A DNA stretch of 64,000 nt. It comes from Microbacterium flavum (lineage in GTDB: Bacteria > Actinomycetota > Actinomycetes > Actinomycetales > Microbacteriaceae). The DNA is taken from positions 248,001 to 312,000 of the forward strand of contig NZ_JAFLHG010000001.1 in assembly GCF_018717645.1 (NCBI RefSeq), written 5' to 3'. Of this stretch, positions 1 to 8,278 are shown one piece after another. Made by a program: the position numbers and the translations under genes. The notes under the pieces are model-generated. The model was not told the origin of the DNA and made no database searches. It was given only the letters and a program-made list of their open reading frames with translations. Within the stretch, counting starts at the first letter, position 1. Each line of letters begins with the position of its first letter.

Positions 1-38
1 GACAGGATGCCGCGGTCGCGGGCGTCCTCGGCGCTCAC
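1..38 (-). CDS. Start of a second sugar ABC permease (partial)
   Basis: A GTG at 38-36 overlaps the TGA stop of the upstream permease (37-35) in a GTGA junction and stays open to the window edge, reading V-S-A-E-D-A-R-D-R-G-I-L. ABC importers of this class need two permeases and the second normally follows the first directly. Too little is visible for family motifs, so the assignment rests on position and the overlap. Confidence 0.4.
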   Translation of the reverse strand, partial: MSAEDARDRGIL

Positions 39-1021
39 GAGGTGCCCCACTTCTTCGTCAGGGCGAAGTACAGCGCCGAGAACACCGCGAGCACGCCTGC
101 GAGCAGGAGGCTCAGCGCCGTCGCGGCGCCGTAGTCTCCGCCCAGACTGCTCTGGAACGCGTATTTGTAGATGAGCATCAGGATCGTCATGGTCGAGTTC
201 GCCGGCCCTCCGCCGGTCAGCAGGAAGGGTTCGAGGAAGACCTGCGCCGTCCCGATGATCTGCAGGATGAAGGTGATGAAGAGGACGCCGCGCAGCTGCG
301 GCAGCGTCACGTGCCACACCTTGCCCCAGACGCCGGCCCCGTCGACCTCGGCCGCGTCGTACAGCTCGGGAGCGACGCCGACGAGCGCGGCGAGGTAGAT
401 GATCACGGTGCTGCCGGCCGCCGACCACGTCGCGAACAGCACGATCGACGGCATGGCGGTCGCGGCATCCTGCAGCCACGGCACCGGTCCGAGGCCGAGC
501 CATCCCAGCATCGTGTTGAACACGCCGGTCGGCGAGGCGTCGTAGAAGAACTTCCAGAGCAGGGCGCCGACCACCGGCGGCACGATCACGGGGAGGTAGG
601 CCAGCGCGCTGTAGAGCCCTCGGCCGCGACGGACCTCGCTCATGAGCACCGCCGCCACGAGCGGGATCGGGTAGCCGAGCAGGAGCGCCAGGAGCGCGAA
701 CCACAGCGTGTTGGCGATGGCGGTGCCCAGCAGCGGATCGGAGAGGACCGTGGCGAAGTTGTCCCACCCGACCCATTCGGCGGGTGTGATGAGGTTCGTC
801 TTCTGGAACGCCATGATCGCGGCGTCGACGATCGGCTTCCACGAGAACAGCACGAAGCTGAAGAGCAGCGGCAGGAGGAAGAGGAGGGTGTGCGGACCGT
901 CTCCCCCGATCCATCGCCGCACCCGGCGTCGGCGCGGGCGCCTGACCGTCACGGCGTCCTCGAGCGCGTCGAGCGCGGCGGGCGCCGACGGCGGCGAGGT
1001 GGTGGGAGTGAGCTGCGTCAT
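35..1021 (-). CDS. Sugar ABC transporter permease (MalF/UgpA type)
   Basis: Inner-membrane permease of a carbohydrate importer, about 328 residues with six hydrophobic segments. The cytoplasmic coupling loop with its EAA motif (Y-D-A-A-E-V-D-G-A-G, then W-H-V-T-L-P) is intact. Two ATGs lie six bases apart (1027 and 1021). The Shine-Dalgarno AGGAGG ends one base before the first and seven before the second, so 1021 is the likelier start. The gene follows the binding-protein gene with a strong hairpin between them and overlaps the next permease by four bases. No ATPase gene is visible; these importers often use an ATPase encoded elsewhere. The substrate is probably an alpha-glucoside, inferred from the GH13 enzyme in the same operon. 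Confidence 0.93.
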   Translation of the reverse strand: MTQLTPTTSPPSAPAALDALEDAVTVRRPRRRRVRRWIGGDGPHTLLFLLPLLFSFVLFSWKPIVDAAIMAFQKTNLITPAEWVGWDNFATVLSDPLLGTAIANTLWFALLALLLGYPIPLVAAVLMSEVRRGRGLYSALAYLPVIVPPVVGALLWKFFYDASPTGVFNTMLGWLGLGPVPWLQDAATAMPSIVLFATWSAAGSTVIIYLAALVGVAPELYDAAEVDGAGVWGKVWHVTLPQLRGVLFITFILQIIGTAQVFLEPFLLTGGGPANSTMTILMLIYKYAFQSSLGGDYGAATALSLLLAGVLAVFSALYFALTKKWGTS

Positions 1022-1050
1022 CGTCATGCCTCCTGAAGCGGGATGGGGTG

Positions 1051-1083
1051 CCCTCCTCCCGGCTCGGGCGGCCGGGAGGAGGG
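1051..1083 (-). terminator. Intercistronic hairpin after the binding-protein gene
   Basis: Perfect 12-base arms (1051-1062 and 1072-1083) with a 9-base loop lie between the binding-protein stop (1093) and the permease start. There is no T-run. It may terminate part of the transcription or protect the 3' end of the upstream mRNA, giving more binding protein than permease. Confidence 0.6.
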
Positions 1084-1092
1084 GCGGCGAGG

Positions 1093-2466
1093 TCAGCCCG
1101 CCTTGGCGTAGAGCGCTTCGGCCTGCTTCTGCGCGTCCGCCAGGAGCGCCGGGATGTCGGCGTTCTGATCCGTCAGAACCGACTGCACCACCGAGTCCAG
1201 GAGCGCATAGACATCCTGAGTGGCCGTGCGCGGCTCCGGCACGAGGGGCTGGTCGAAGATCTGGTCCGTGTAGGGCGCCATCTGCTTCGTCGGCACGTTG
1301 ACGTACGGCGAGATCCACGACTGGTACTGCGTGAACTGCTCCTGGTCGAAGACCGGCAGCTCGGGGGCACCCACCGGCTGGTCGAGGGATGCCGCGAGCT
1401 TCGCCGTCTCGACGGCATCCGTCTCGTCGGCGATCTTGGACATGTAGTAGAAGTCGATCCAGTCCACGGCGGCGCTCTTCTCGGCCGGGGATGCCTTCGG
1501 GCTGACCGCGGCCAGAGTCCCGCCGCCGAGCACTCCGCCGTCACTGCCCTCGAGGGGAAGGACCGTGAGCCCGTAGTCGTCCGGCTTCAGGGCGTTCTGG
1601 GTGATGAGGTTGCCGTAGTTCCCGCCACCGGAGACGTACATGCCGATGCGGCCGGCGGCGAAGTCCTGGTTGATCGTGCCCCAGTCGTAGAGGAAGTTCG
1701 AGCCCATCGAGCCGTCCTTCCAGCGCAGATCCTGCAGGTACGTCAGCACCTTGGCGACGGCGGGGTCCGAGTCGAGCGTCGGCTCCGTGCCGTCCGCAGA
1801 TTCCGTGCGGCCGCCGAATGCGTCGGTGAGGGTCGTCAGGATCCACCCGCCGGTGTTGCTCGCGGTCATGGTGGCGTACCCGGCCTCGCCGGTGGCGTCG
1901 GAGATCTTCTTCGCCGCCGCGCGGACCTCCTCCCACGTCGTCGGGGGCTTGTCGGGGTCGAGGCCGGCCGCGGTGAACAGGGTGCGGTTGTAGTGCAGCC
2001 CCTGACCGTATGCCGCGATGGGAATGGCCCACTGGGTGCCGTCCTCGGCCTGCCCCGCCTGCGCGACGTTGGGGTTGAAGTTCGCGGCGTAGGGCAGCGC
2101 GTCGACGAGCTTCGAGATGTCGGCGATCTGCTTGTTGGCGATGAGACCCCGCCCGTCGGTGAACGGGATCGTGAACACGTCGGGGAGGGTGCCGCCGGCG
2201 AGGTCGGTCGTGAAGGTCGGCGCGGTCCAGGTGTACTCCTGCGCCTCGACGGTCACATCGGGGTGGTCCTTCTCGAAGACGGCGACGCGCGCATCGAAGT
2301 TGTCGCGCGCCTCCTTCTCCAGGCCGGCGTCGATCGCGACGGTGATCGTCACCTTGCCGTCCGAGGAGGAGTCGGAGGATCCCCCTCCGGAGCATCCTGC
2401 GAGCAGCGCGAAGCTGCTGATCGTCGCGACGCCGACGAGGACGAGGCGAGTGGGTTTCGACGACAT
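1093..2466 (-). CDS. Sugar ABC transporter substrate-binding lipoprotein
   Basis: A 457-residue extracellular binding protein of the maltose-type family (cluster B). The N-terminus is a lipoprotein signal: positively charged start, hydrophobic core and lipobox L-L-A-G-C, followed by a Gly/Ser-rich linker. The mature part has the usual two-lobe features, including G-G-T-L-P-D-V-F near residue 90 and a Trp/Tyr-rich C-terminal half. Start 2466 was chosen because AAAGG lies eight bases upstream and the signal peptide begins there; the frame is open further upstream but that part has no protein character. It should anchor to the outer face of the membrane and feed the downstream permeases. The ligand cannot be read from the sequence; an alpha-glucoside is suggested by the neighbouring GH13 gene. 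Confidence 0.94.
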   Translation of the reverse strand: MSSKPTRLVLVGVATISSFALLAGCSGGGSSDSSSDGKVTITVAIDAGLEKEARDNFDARVAVFEKDHPDVTVEAQEYTWTAPTFTTDLAGGTLPDVFTIPFTDGRGLIANKQIADISKLVDALPYAANFNPNVAQAGQAEDGTQWAIPIAAYGQGLHYNRTLFTAAGLDPDKPPTTWEEVRAAAKKISDATGEAGYATMTASNTGGWILTTLTDAFGGRTESADGTEPTLDSDPAVAKVLTYLQDLRWKDGSMGSNFLYDWGTINQDFAAGRIGMYVSGGGNYGNLITQNALKPDDYGLTVLPLEGSDGGVLGGGTLAAVSPKASPAEKSAAVDWIDFYYMSKIADETDAVETAKLAASLDQPVGAPELPVFDQEQFTQYQSWISPYVNVPTKQMAPYTDQIFDQPLVPEPRTATQDVYALLDSVVQSVLTDQNADIPALLADAQKQAEALYAKAG

Positions 2467-2513
2467 TGTCTGTGCCTTTCGTGCTGTGGTGGTGCGGGGT
2501 CGAGGAGCCGGGC

Positions 2514-4172
2514 TCACAGGTCGAGCCAGACCGTGGTGTCGGGCGGCAGCGCGCCGTCCTCGAGAGGTGCGCTGCTGAGGACCACCCCGCGGTGCGCGGG
2601 GAGGCTGATCGGCACGGGGCCGAAGTTCGTGACGGATGCCGTGTGCTCGCCCCGCCGGAAGGCGAGGACGTCCGCGCCGAGCTCGAGCCAGGCGAGGTGT
2701 TCGCCGACGAGGTCGCCGCGCGAGCGGCGGGTCGCGATGGCACTGCGGTACAGCGTGAGCATCGACTGCGGATCGGCCTCTTCGGCGGCGACCGTGAGCG
2801 CGGCCCAATCCGCCGGCTGCGGCAGCCACGGCCGGTGCGCCCGATCGGTGCCGAATCCGTACGGCGCACGAGCCCCCGCCCAGGGAAGAGGGACGCGGCA
2901 GCCGTCGCGCCCGGGATCGACGCCGCCGGAGCGGAAGTGCATCGGGTCTTCGATGACCTCGCGGGGCAGCTCCACCTCGGGAAGGCCCAGCTCGTCGCCC
3001 TGATAGATGTACATCGAGCCCGGCAGTGCCGCGACCAGCAGCGCCGCCGCCCGCGCCCGGCGCGTGCCGCGCGCGAGGTCGGTGGGGGTGCCGAACCGCT
3101 TCCGGTCGAAGGCGAACCCGCTGTCGGCGCGCCCGTATCGCGTCACCGGTCGGGTCACGTCGTGGTTCGAGAGCACCCAGGTCGCGGGGGCTCCCACGGG
3201 AGCGTGCTCGGCGAGCGTCCGTTCGATCGACCCGCGCATCCGGCCGGCGTTCCACGGCTGGGTCATGAAGTCGAAGTTGAAGGCCGTGTGCATCTCGTCC
3301 GGACGGAGGTAGCGGGCGAAGCGCTCCGCGTCGTCGAGCCACACCTCCCCCACGAGCACGCGCGACCCGTCGTACTCGTCGGCCACGGCCCGCCAGGCGC
3401 GGTAGATGTCGTGGATGCCGTCGCGGTCGAGGTGCGGGTGTCCGCCCGGCCCGGGCCGCGCGGGGACCTCGGGCAGATCGGGGTCCTTCACGGGCAGGGC
3501 GGCCGAGTCGATGCGCACGCCCGCGACGCCCCGATCGAACCAGAACCTCAGGATGTCCTCGTGCTCGCGCTGCACGTCGGGGTGGTTCCAGTTGAGATCA
3601 GGCTGCTCGGGGGTGAACAGGTGCAGGTACCACTCGCCGGGGGTGCCGTCGGGGTTCGTCGTGCGGGTCCACGTCGAGCCCTGGAAGCTCGAGACCCAAT
3701 GGGTGGGGATCTCGTCGCCGCCCGGACCCTTGCCGGGGTGGAACCAGAAACGCTCGCGCTCGGGGCTGCCGGGGCCGGCGGAGAGTGCCGCCTGGAACCA
3801 CGGATGCCGGTCGCTCAGGTGGTTCGGGACGATGTCGATGATCGTGCGGATGCCGAGAGCGAGGGCTTCGGCGATCAGCTGCTCCGCCTCGTCCAGCGTG
3901 CCGAAGCGCGGGTCGATGCGCCGGTAGTCCTCGACGTCGTACCCGCCGTCGGCGAGCGGCGTGACGTACCAGGGGTTGAACCAGAGGGCATCCACCCCCA
4001 GCGCCTTCAGGTAGGGCAGCCGGGCGCGGACGCCGGCGAGGTCGCCCGTCCCGTCGCCGTCGCCATCGGCGAAGCTGCGCACGTACACCTGGTAGATGAC
4101 GGCGGAGCGCCACCACAGCGGGTCATCGATCGCCGGCGGGGCGGGGCGGTCGGGAAGGACGTCGGTGTCCAC
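2514..4172 (-). CDS. GH13 alpha-glucosidase / oligo-1,6-glucosidase-like
   Basis: A 552-residue cytoplasmic glycoside hydrolase of the alpha-amylase clan. The four conserved regions are present: D-I-V-P-N-H (113-118), G-V-R-I-D-S with nucleophile Asp222, G-E-V-W with acid/base Glu276, and S-N-H-D with transition-state Asp338. There is no signal peptide, so it should act on sugars brought in by the importer encoded just downstream. Length and the N-terminal W-W-R-S-A-V-I-Y-Q-V-Y-V-R-S-F block fit alpha-glucosidases, oligo-1,6-glucosidases and trehalose/sucrose enzymes; the exact linkage is unclear. The start is GTG with GAGGAG four bases upstream. It is the first gene of the operon that continues into the binding protein and permeases. 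Confidence 0.93.
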   Translation of the reverse strand: MDTDVLPDRPAPPAIDDPLWWRSAVIYQVYVRSFADGDGDGTGDLAGVRARLPYLKALGVDALWFNPWYVTPLADGGYDVEDYRRIDPRFGTLDEAEQLIAEALALGIRTIIDIVPNHLSDRHPWFQAALSAGPGSPERERFWFHPGKGPGGDEIPTHWVSSFQGSTWTRTTNPDGTPGEWYLHLFTPEQPDLNWNHPDVQREHEDILRFWFDRGVAGVRIDSAALPVKDPDLPEVPARPGPGGHPHLDRDGIHDIYRAWRAVADEYDGSRVLVGEVWLDDAERFARYLRPDEMHTAFNFDFMTQPWNAGRMRGSIERTLAEHAPVGAPATWVLSNHDVTRPVTRYGRADSGFAFDRKRFGTPTDLARGTRRARAAALLVAALPGSMYIYQGDELGLPEVELPREVIEDPMHFRSGGVDPGRDGCRVPLPWAGARAPYGFGTDRAHRPWLPQPADWAALTVAAEEADPQSMLTLYRSAIATRRSRGDLVGEHLAWLELGADVLAFRRGEHTASVTNFGPVPISLPAHRGVVLSSAPLEDGALPPDTTVWLDL

Positions 4173-4198
4173 AGGTCTCCTCGGATCGTGTGCTCACG

Positions 4199-4245
4199 AA
4201 TGTAGCGAGGATTACCGTTTGATGCAAGAAACCGATTGAATCAAG
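4199..4245 (-). promoter_or_regulatory. Promoter and operator-like repeats of the GH13 operon
   Basis: On the minus strand, TTGCAT (4227-4222) and TACATT (4204-4199) are separated by 17 bases. Two similar 10-mers, TTGATGCAAG (4219-4228) and TTGAATCAAG (4236-4245), start 17 bases apart over and behind the -35 box. They are near-palindromic and resemble LacI-family sites. The first contains the half-site TGCAAG also found in the tandem operator at 5356-5391. Confidence 0.6.
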
Positions 4246-4334
4246 CAATTTTGCGATCTATCGAAAGCGCGCACAACGACCCGACATCCGGGGGACGCGA
4301 CGCCGGCCGGACCGCGGTGAACGACGGGCGAGCC

Positions 4335-5351
4335 TCAGGGGCGCCGCGGCGCGGTGGAGGATCGCAGCACGAGCTCCGGCTCGAACAGGAGCTCGCCGCC
4401 CCCCGGCGCGCCGCCCTGGATCTGCGCCAGCAGCAGCTCGATCACGGTGCGCCCCATCGCGTCGATCGGCTGTCGCACGGTCGTCAGCGGCGGCTCCGTG
4501 CAGCTCATGAGCGCCGAGTCGTCGTAGCCGACGACGCTGACGTCCTCGGGCACCCGCCGACCGGAGCGCCGCACTGCGCGGATGGCCCCGAGCGCCAGGA
4601 TGTCGCTCGCGCAGACGATCGCCGTCGCTCCGTCCGCGAGCAGCCGGGCGGCGCCCGCCTGACCGGACTCGAGCGTGTACAGCCCCCGCACGACGAGCGC
4701 GTCATCGAGCGGCTCGCCGAGCTCGGCGAGCACGCGACGCGCGCCCGCGAGCTTGCGCTCGGAGGGCACGTGGTCGGCCGGCCCCAGCAGCATGCCGATA
4801 CGGCGGTGCCCCAGCTGGTTCAGGTGGCGCACGGCCTGCTCGGCGGCGGTCGTGTCGTCGGTCGACACGGTCGCGAAGCCGAGGCCGTCCGTCCCGGCAT
4901 TCATGAGCACGGTCGGGAGGTTGACCGCGTGCAGCCGCTCGTAGTGCTCATGGGACGCGCCGGTCTGGCTGTAGTTGCCTCCCAGGAAGATGACGCCCGA
5001 CACCTGCTGCTGCAGGAGCAGATCGATGTAGTCGGATTCGGTGATGCCCCCCGCGTTCTGGGTGCAGAGCAGGGGCGTGTACCCGCTCTGCATGAGGCTC
5101 CCGCCGATGATCTCGGCGAGTGCGGGAAAGATCGGGTTGGCCAGCTCGGGGAGCACCAGGCCCACGAGCCGCGCCCGTTCGCCACGGAGCTTCGTCGGGC
5201 GCTCGTAGCCGAGGACGTCGAGCGCGGTGAGCACGGCCTGGCGGGTGGCATCCGACACCCCGGGCTTCTCGTTGAGCACGCGACTGACGGTCGCCTCGCT
5301 CACCCCGACCTTCCGCGCCACCTCGGCCAAACGCTTCGACATGCGCGTCAT
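4335..5351 (-). CDS. LacI-family transcriptional regulator of the GH13 locus
   Basis: A 338-residue repressor with an N-terminal LacI helix-turn-helix (L-A-E-V-A-R-K-V-G-V-S-E-A-T-V-S-R-V-L-N) followed by a periplasmic-binding-protein-like effector domain that ends with the usual V-V-G-Y-D-D and P-P-L-T-T-V-R-Q blocks. ATGs at 5351 and 5342 and a TTG at 5360 are possible starts; 5351 is preferred because AAGGA lies ten bases upstream, but 5342 gives the commonest family start. It lies directly upstream of the GH13/ABC operon in the same direction and probably represses it, with a sugar as inducer. Two tandem palindromes just upstream (5356-5391) suggest autoregulation. Confidence 0.92.
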   Translation of the reverse strand: MTRMSKRLAEVARKVGVSEATVSRVLNEKPGVSDATRQAVLTALDVLGYERPTKLRGERARLVGLVLPELANPIFPALAEIIGGSLMQSGYTPLLCTQNAGGITESDYIDLLLQQQVSGVIFLGGNYSQTGASHEHYERLHAVNLPTVLMNAGTDGLGFATVSTDDTTAAEQAVRHLNQLGHRRIGMLLGPADHVPSERKLAGARRVLAELGEPLDDALVVRGLYTLESGQAGAARLLADGATAIVCASDILALGAIRAVRRSGRRVPEDVSVVGYDDSALMSCTEPPLTTVRQPIDAMGRTVIELLLAQIQGGAPGGGELLFEPELVLRSSTAPRRP

Positions 5352-5355
5352 CTTA

Positions 5356-5391
5356 CGCAAGTCCTTGCAGGGGAGCGCAAGTCCTTGCAGG
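5356..5391. promoter_or_regulatory. Tandem palindromic operator, 20-bp period
   Basis: CGCAAGTCCTTGCAGG occurs twice without mismatch (5356-5371 and 5376-5391), exactly 20 bases apart, or two helical turns. Each copy contains the inverted arms GCAAG/CTTGC around TC. The repeats lie between the divergent LacI gene and the luciferase-like oxidoreductase. CTTGCA-type half-sites are, as I recall, typical of actinobacterial maltose-type LacI regulators. Confidence 0.75.
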
Positions 5392-5416
5392 AATAGCCGG
5401 GCGTTCGGCGCGGTTG

Positions 5417-6472
5417 ATGGTGACGATGACTCCCGCGCTCTCCGTCCTCGACCTCGTTCCGGTCCGCACCGGCCAGACCAGCACGCAGGCGGTCGCCCCC
5501 GCGCTCGCCCTCGCGACCCGCCCCGACCAGCTCGGCTACCGCCGCTACTGGTTCGCCGAGCACCACAACATGCCGGCGGTCGCGTCGACGACGCCGCCCG
5601 TGCTCGCGGCGGCCGCCGCTGCGCGGACCTCCCACATCCGACTCGGATCGGGCGGCGTCATGCTGCCCAACCACTCCCCCCTCGTCGTCGCCGAGCAGTT
5701 CGCGGCCCTGGAGGCGGTGGCCCCGGGCCGCATCGACCTCGGGATCGGGCGCGCCCCGGGCAGCGACCCCGTGATCACGCAGCTCCTGCGGATGACGGGA
5801 ACGACGAGTGACGTCGACCGCTTCCCCGACCACATCCGCGACATCCTCGCCCTCGTGTCGCCGGAGGGCGCAACGGTGCGCCTGACGGGTCGACCCGACG
5901 GCGAGGACCGCTACGCGATCCACGCGACCCCCGCCGCGACCGGATCGCCCGAGCTCTGGCTGCTCGGCTCCTCGGACTACTCGGCGCAGCTGGCGGCCGC
6001 GTTCGGGCTCCCGTATGTCTTCGCGAACCACTTCTCCGGCGAGGGGCTCGAGCGCGCCCTCGAGCTCTACCGCCAGGGCTTCCAGCCGTCGGAGCATCTC
6101 TCCGCTCCGCGCACCTTCCTCACCGCGAACGCGGTGGTCGCGCCCACCGCCGAGGAAGCCGAGGAGCGCATGCTCCCGCAGGCCCGCATGATGGCCCGAC
6201 TGCGCGGCGGACGCCCGCTGACCGCTCTCGAGACGGTCGAAGAGGCGACGACCGCGGAGGCCTCCGACCACCTCGCCGCGCCCCTGCTGGACGCGCTCCG
6301 CCGGCGGTGGTTCGTCGGCGATCCCGACACTGCGCGGACGCGCCTGACCGACTTCGCAGCCCGACACGACGTCGACGAGGTCATGATCTCGCCGGTCGCC
6401 GGCGCGTACGAGGTCGAAGGCCCGGACGACGCGACCGGGCGCACGGCGACGCTGGAGCTCCTCGCGGCCTGA
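5417..6472 (+). CDS. LLM-class flavin-dependent oxidoreductase (MsnO8-like)
   Basis: A 351-residue luciferase-like monooxygenase fold protein, expected to be cytoplasmic and to use reduced flavin. The N-terminal strand P-A-L-S-V-L-D-L-V-P-V, the block Y-R-R-Y-W-F-A-E-H-H-N-M-P and L-G-S-G-G-V-M-L-P-N-H are hallmarks of the MsnO8 subgroup, as is G-R-I-D-L-G-I-G-R-A-P-G. The substrate is unknown; members range from luciferase homologues to antibiotic-tailoring enzymes. The start may be ATG 5417 or 5426; neither has a good ribosome-binding site. The gene is divergent from the LacI regulator across the tandem operator, so the regulator may affect it. Confidence 0.9.
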   Translation: MVTMTPALSVLDLVPVRTGQTSTQAVAPALALATRPDQLGYRRYWFAEHHNMPAVASTTPPVLAAAAAARTSHIRLGSGGVMLPNHSPLVVAEQFAALEAVAPGRIDLGIGRAPGSDPVITQLLRMTGTTSDVDRFPDHIRDILALVSPEGATVRLTGRPDGEDRYAIHATPAATGSPELWLLGSSDYSAQLAAAFGLPYVFANHFSGEGLERALELYRQGFQPSEHLSAPRTFLTANAVVAPTAEEAEERMLPQARMMARLRGGRPLTALETVEEATTAEASDHLAAPLLDALRRRWFVGDPDTARTRLTDFAARHDVDEVMISPVAGAYEVEGPDDATGRTATLELLAA

Positions 6473-6488
6473 GACCGGCGGCCCATGT

Positions 6489-6504
6489 CGGGGCCCGAGC
6501 CCCG
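6489..6504. terminator. Hairpin between convergent genes
   Basis: CGGGGC (6489-6494) and GCCCCG (6499-6504) form a six-base stem with a four-base loop between the oxidoreductase and the convergent prephenate dehydratase. There is no T-run; the position favours a two-way terminator. Confidence 0.4.
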
Positions 6505-6524
6505 CGGGCGGGACCCGAGAAGCG

Positions 6525-7493
6525 CTACGCCTCGGGCTCCCCCGAGATGAGACCGCGCAGCCAGTCGCGCGCTTCGATGAAGACGTCGTCAGAATACCGC
6601 TCGGGGTACCGCACGATCTGCCGGTCGGCGCGAGGGTAGGAGCCGAGGTAGATGACCTTCGGGCTGAAGCGCCGCAGCCCGAGCAGCGCATCCGCCATCC
6701 GCTCGTCCTGGACGTGTCCGTCGGCGTCGATCACGAACCGGTAGCGGCCCAGGGCGTCGCCGATCGGGCGCGACGCGAGGAGCGACAGGTTGATGCCGCG
6801 GGTCGCGAACTGCTCGAGGAGCTCGAGCAGCGCGCCCGGGTACTCCTCGGGGAGCTCGACGATGAGGGAGGTCTTGTCCGCGCCCGTGGGAGCCGGCGAC
6901 GGGGCGGTGCGGCTGACGAGCACGAACCGGGTGACCGCGTTCGGGTTGTCTCCGATTCCCTTCGCGAGGAGCTCCAGGTCGTAGTGGTCGAGGATGCCGG
7001 GGGGCGCGATCGCGGCATCCGCATCGCTGATCCCGTCCACGATCCCCACAGCCGAGGCGACGTTCGACGCGGCGGGGAGGTGCGCGTGCTCGGGCAGATG
7101 CGCCGACAGCCACTGGAGGCATTGGGCGTACGCGACCGGATGCGCGGCGACCAGTTCCACGTCCTCCAGGCGCACGCCGGGGCGGGCGACGAGGACGAAG
7201 TTCACCGGCACGAGGTACTCGCCCACGATCCGGAGGCCGGGCATGGTGGCGAGCGCGTCCTGCGCCGTCGAGACCCCGCCGTCGACCGAGTTCTCGATCG
7301 CGATCATCGCGGCATCCGCGCGCATCTCGACGACGTCCGCGAGAGCCTCGCCGACGTTGCGCACGGGGCGCCAGATCTGATCGCGCGCCTCGGGGACCTG
7401 ACCGAGCGCCGCCTCCGTGAACGTGCCCGCGGGGCCGAGATAGCTGTACGTGCGGCGCGGCGGGTGAGGCGTGGCGGCGGGTTCGGGACTCAC
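6525..7493 (-). CDS. pheA: Prephenate dehydratase
   Basis: Converts prephenate to phenylpyruvate in phenylalanine biosynthesis. The 322 residues contain a periplasmic-binding-protein-like catalytic domain (Y-S-Y-L-G-P-A-G-T-F near 16-25, I-E-N-S-V-D-G-G near 66-73, and the T-R-F motif at 188-190) and an ACT domain from about residue 206. The dipeptide segment usually reading E-S-R-P in the ACT domain is A-S-R-P here (240-243), and G-A-L-V is G-A-L-L, so feedback by phenylalanine may be altered. The start is GTG 7493; no ribosome-binding site is visible, but a TAGGCT box lies eight bases upstream, so the mRNA may be leaderless. It is divergent from a lipoprotein gene. Confidence 0.93.
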   Translation of the reverse strand: MSPEPAATPHPPRRTYSYLGPAGTFTEAALGQVPEARDQIWRPVRNVGEALADVVEMRADAAMIAIENSVDGGVSTAQDALATMPGLRIVGEYLVPVNFVLVARPGVRLEDVELVAAHPVAYAQCLQWLSAHLPEHAHLPAASNVASAVGIVDGISDADAAIAPPGILDHYDLELLAKGIGDNPNAVTRFVLVSRTAPSPAPTGADKTSLIVELPEEYPGALLELLEQFATRGINLSLLASRPIGDALGRYRFVIDADGHVQDERMADALLGLRRFSPKVIYLGSYPRADRQIVRYPERYSDDVFIEARDWLRGLISGEPEA

Positions 7494-7501
7494 GGGGACC
7501 A

Positions 7502-7540
7502 AGCCTAGCCGCGCGGTGGAGCCGCTCCGCCTCGTATCCT
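7502..7540. promoter_or_regulatory. Divergent -10 boxes of pheA and the lipoprotein gene
   Basis: On the minus strand TAGGCT (7507-7502) ends eight bases before the pheA GTG. On the plus strand TATCCT (7535-7540) ends seven bases before the lipoprotein ATG. Neither gene has a clear ribosome-binding site. No convincing -35 boxes were found. Confidence 0.45.
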
Positions 7541-7547
7541 GAACCTC

Positions 7548-8225
7548 ATGACGAGTCCCCTCCCCCGCCGTCTCCTCCCCGTCACCGTCGCCTCCGGCGC
7601 CCTGATCGCGCTCGCGCTGACCGGCTGCGTCGCCGAGTCGGCGCAGCCGTCTCCGAGCGGGAGCAGCTCCTCGGCACGCCCCACCGCGAGCGCGACGGCC
7701 GGCACGACGCCGTCCGGGTCGGCCCCCGCCGAGCCCGGTGCCTCGCCGACGGCGACCCCGACGGGCGATCCCGCCGCGTGCCTCCCCGGCACGTGGACGA
7801 TGGGCCAGGGCGACCTCGAGAGCTTCTACGCGGACGTGAACGCCGCGCTCTCCGGCGCTGGAGTGAGCTTCACACCGCAGGGCACCGCGACGCTCGCGCT
7901 CGGCGCGGACGGCGCATTCGTCTGGACGCCGGCGCTGCAGCTGGATGCCGCCGTGTCGGGGACGACCATCAATGTGAGCGTCGCCGGCGACATCACGGGC
8001 ACCTACACCGCGACGGCCGACCACATCACCACCACCGACCAGTCGGCCGACGGACTCCAGATCTCCGCGACGATCGACGGCGCCGAGACCGATGCCGGGG
8101 ATGTTGTGAACCAGGTCGCCGGGGCACCGATCACCGACGCGGCGTACACGTGCGCCGGCGACACGCTCACACTCGTCTCGGATGTCGGCGGGGCATCCGC
8201 CACCGCCGTCCTGCATCGCGGCTGA
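7548..8225 (+). CDS. Lipoprotein of unknown function
   Basis: A 225-residue protein with a typical lipoprotein signal: basic start, long hydrophobic stretch and lipobox A-L-T-G-C, with the Cys at residue 27. The mature part starts with about 50 residues rich in Ser, Pro, Thr and Ala, a flexible spacer to the membrane. A globular, mostly beta domain follows, with alternating Thr/Val/Ala strands and two cysteines (near the start, C-L-P-G-T-W, and near the end, Y-T-C-A-G-D) that could form a disulfide. I do not recognise a family. The transcript is probably leaderless. The gene stands alone between pheA (divergent) and pgm. Confidence 0.8.
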   Translation: MTSPLPRRLLPVTVASGALIALALTGCVAESAQPSPSGSSSSARPTASATAGTTPSGSAPAEPGASPTATPTGDPAACLPGTWTMGQGDLESFYADVNAALSGAGVSFTPQGTATLALGADGAFVWTPALQLDAAVSGTTINVSVAGDITGTYTATADHITTTDQSADGLQISATIDGAETDAGDVVNQVAGAPITDAAYTCAGDTLTLVSDVGGASATAVLHRG

Positions 8226-8278
8226 GGTTCGACCGACATCTCGGTGCATCCCGCGCGCCGCAGTGACAGACTGTGGGC

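Noticed and set aside
1048..3003. A 651-codon plus-strand open frame
   Set aside because: It covers the antisense of the binding-protein and GH13 genes and is a third-position GC shadow with no motifs.
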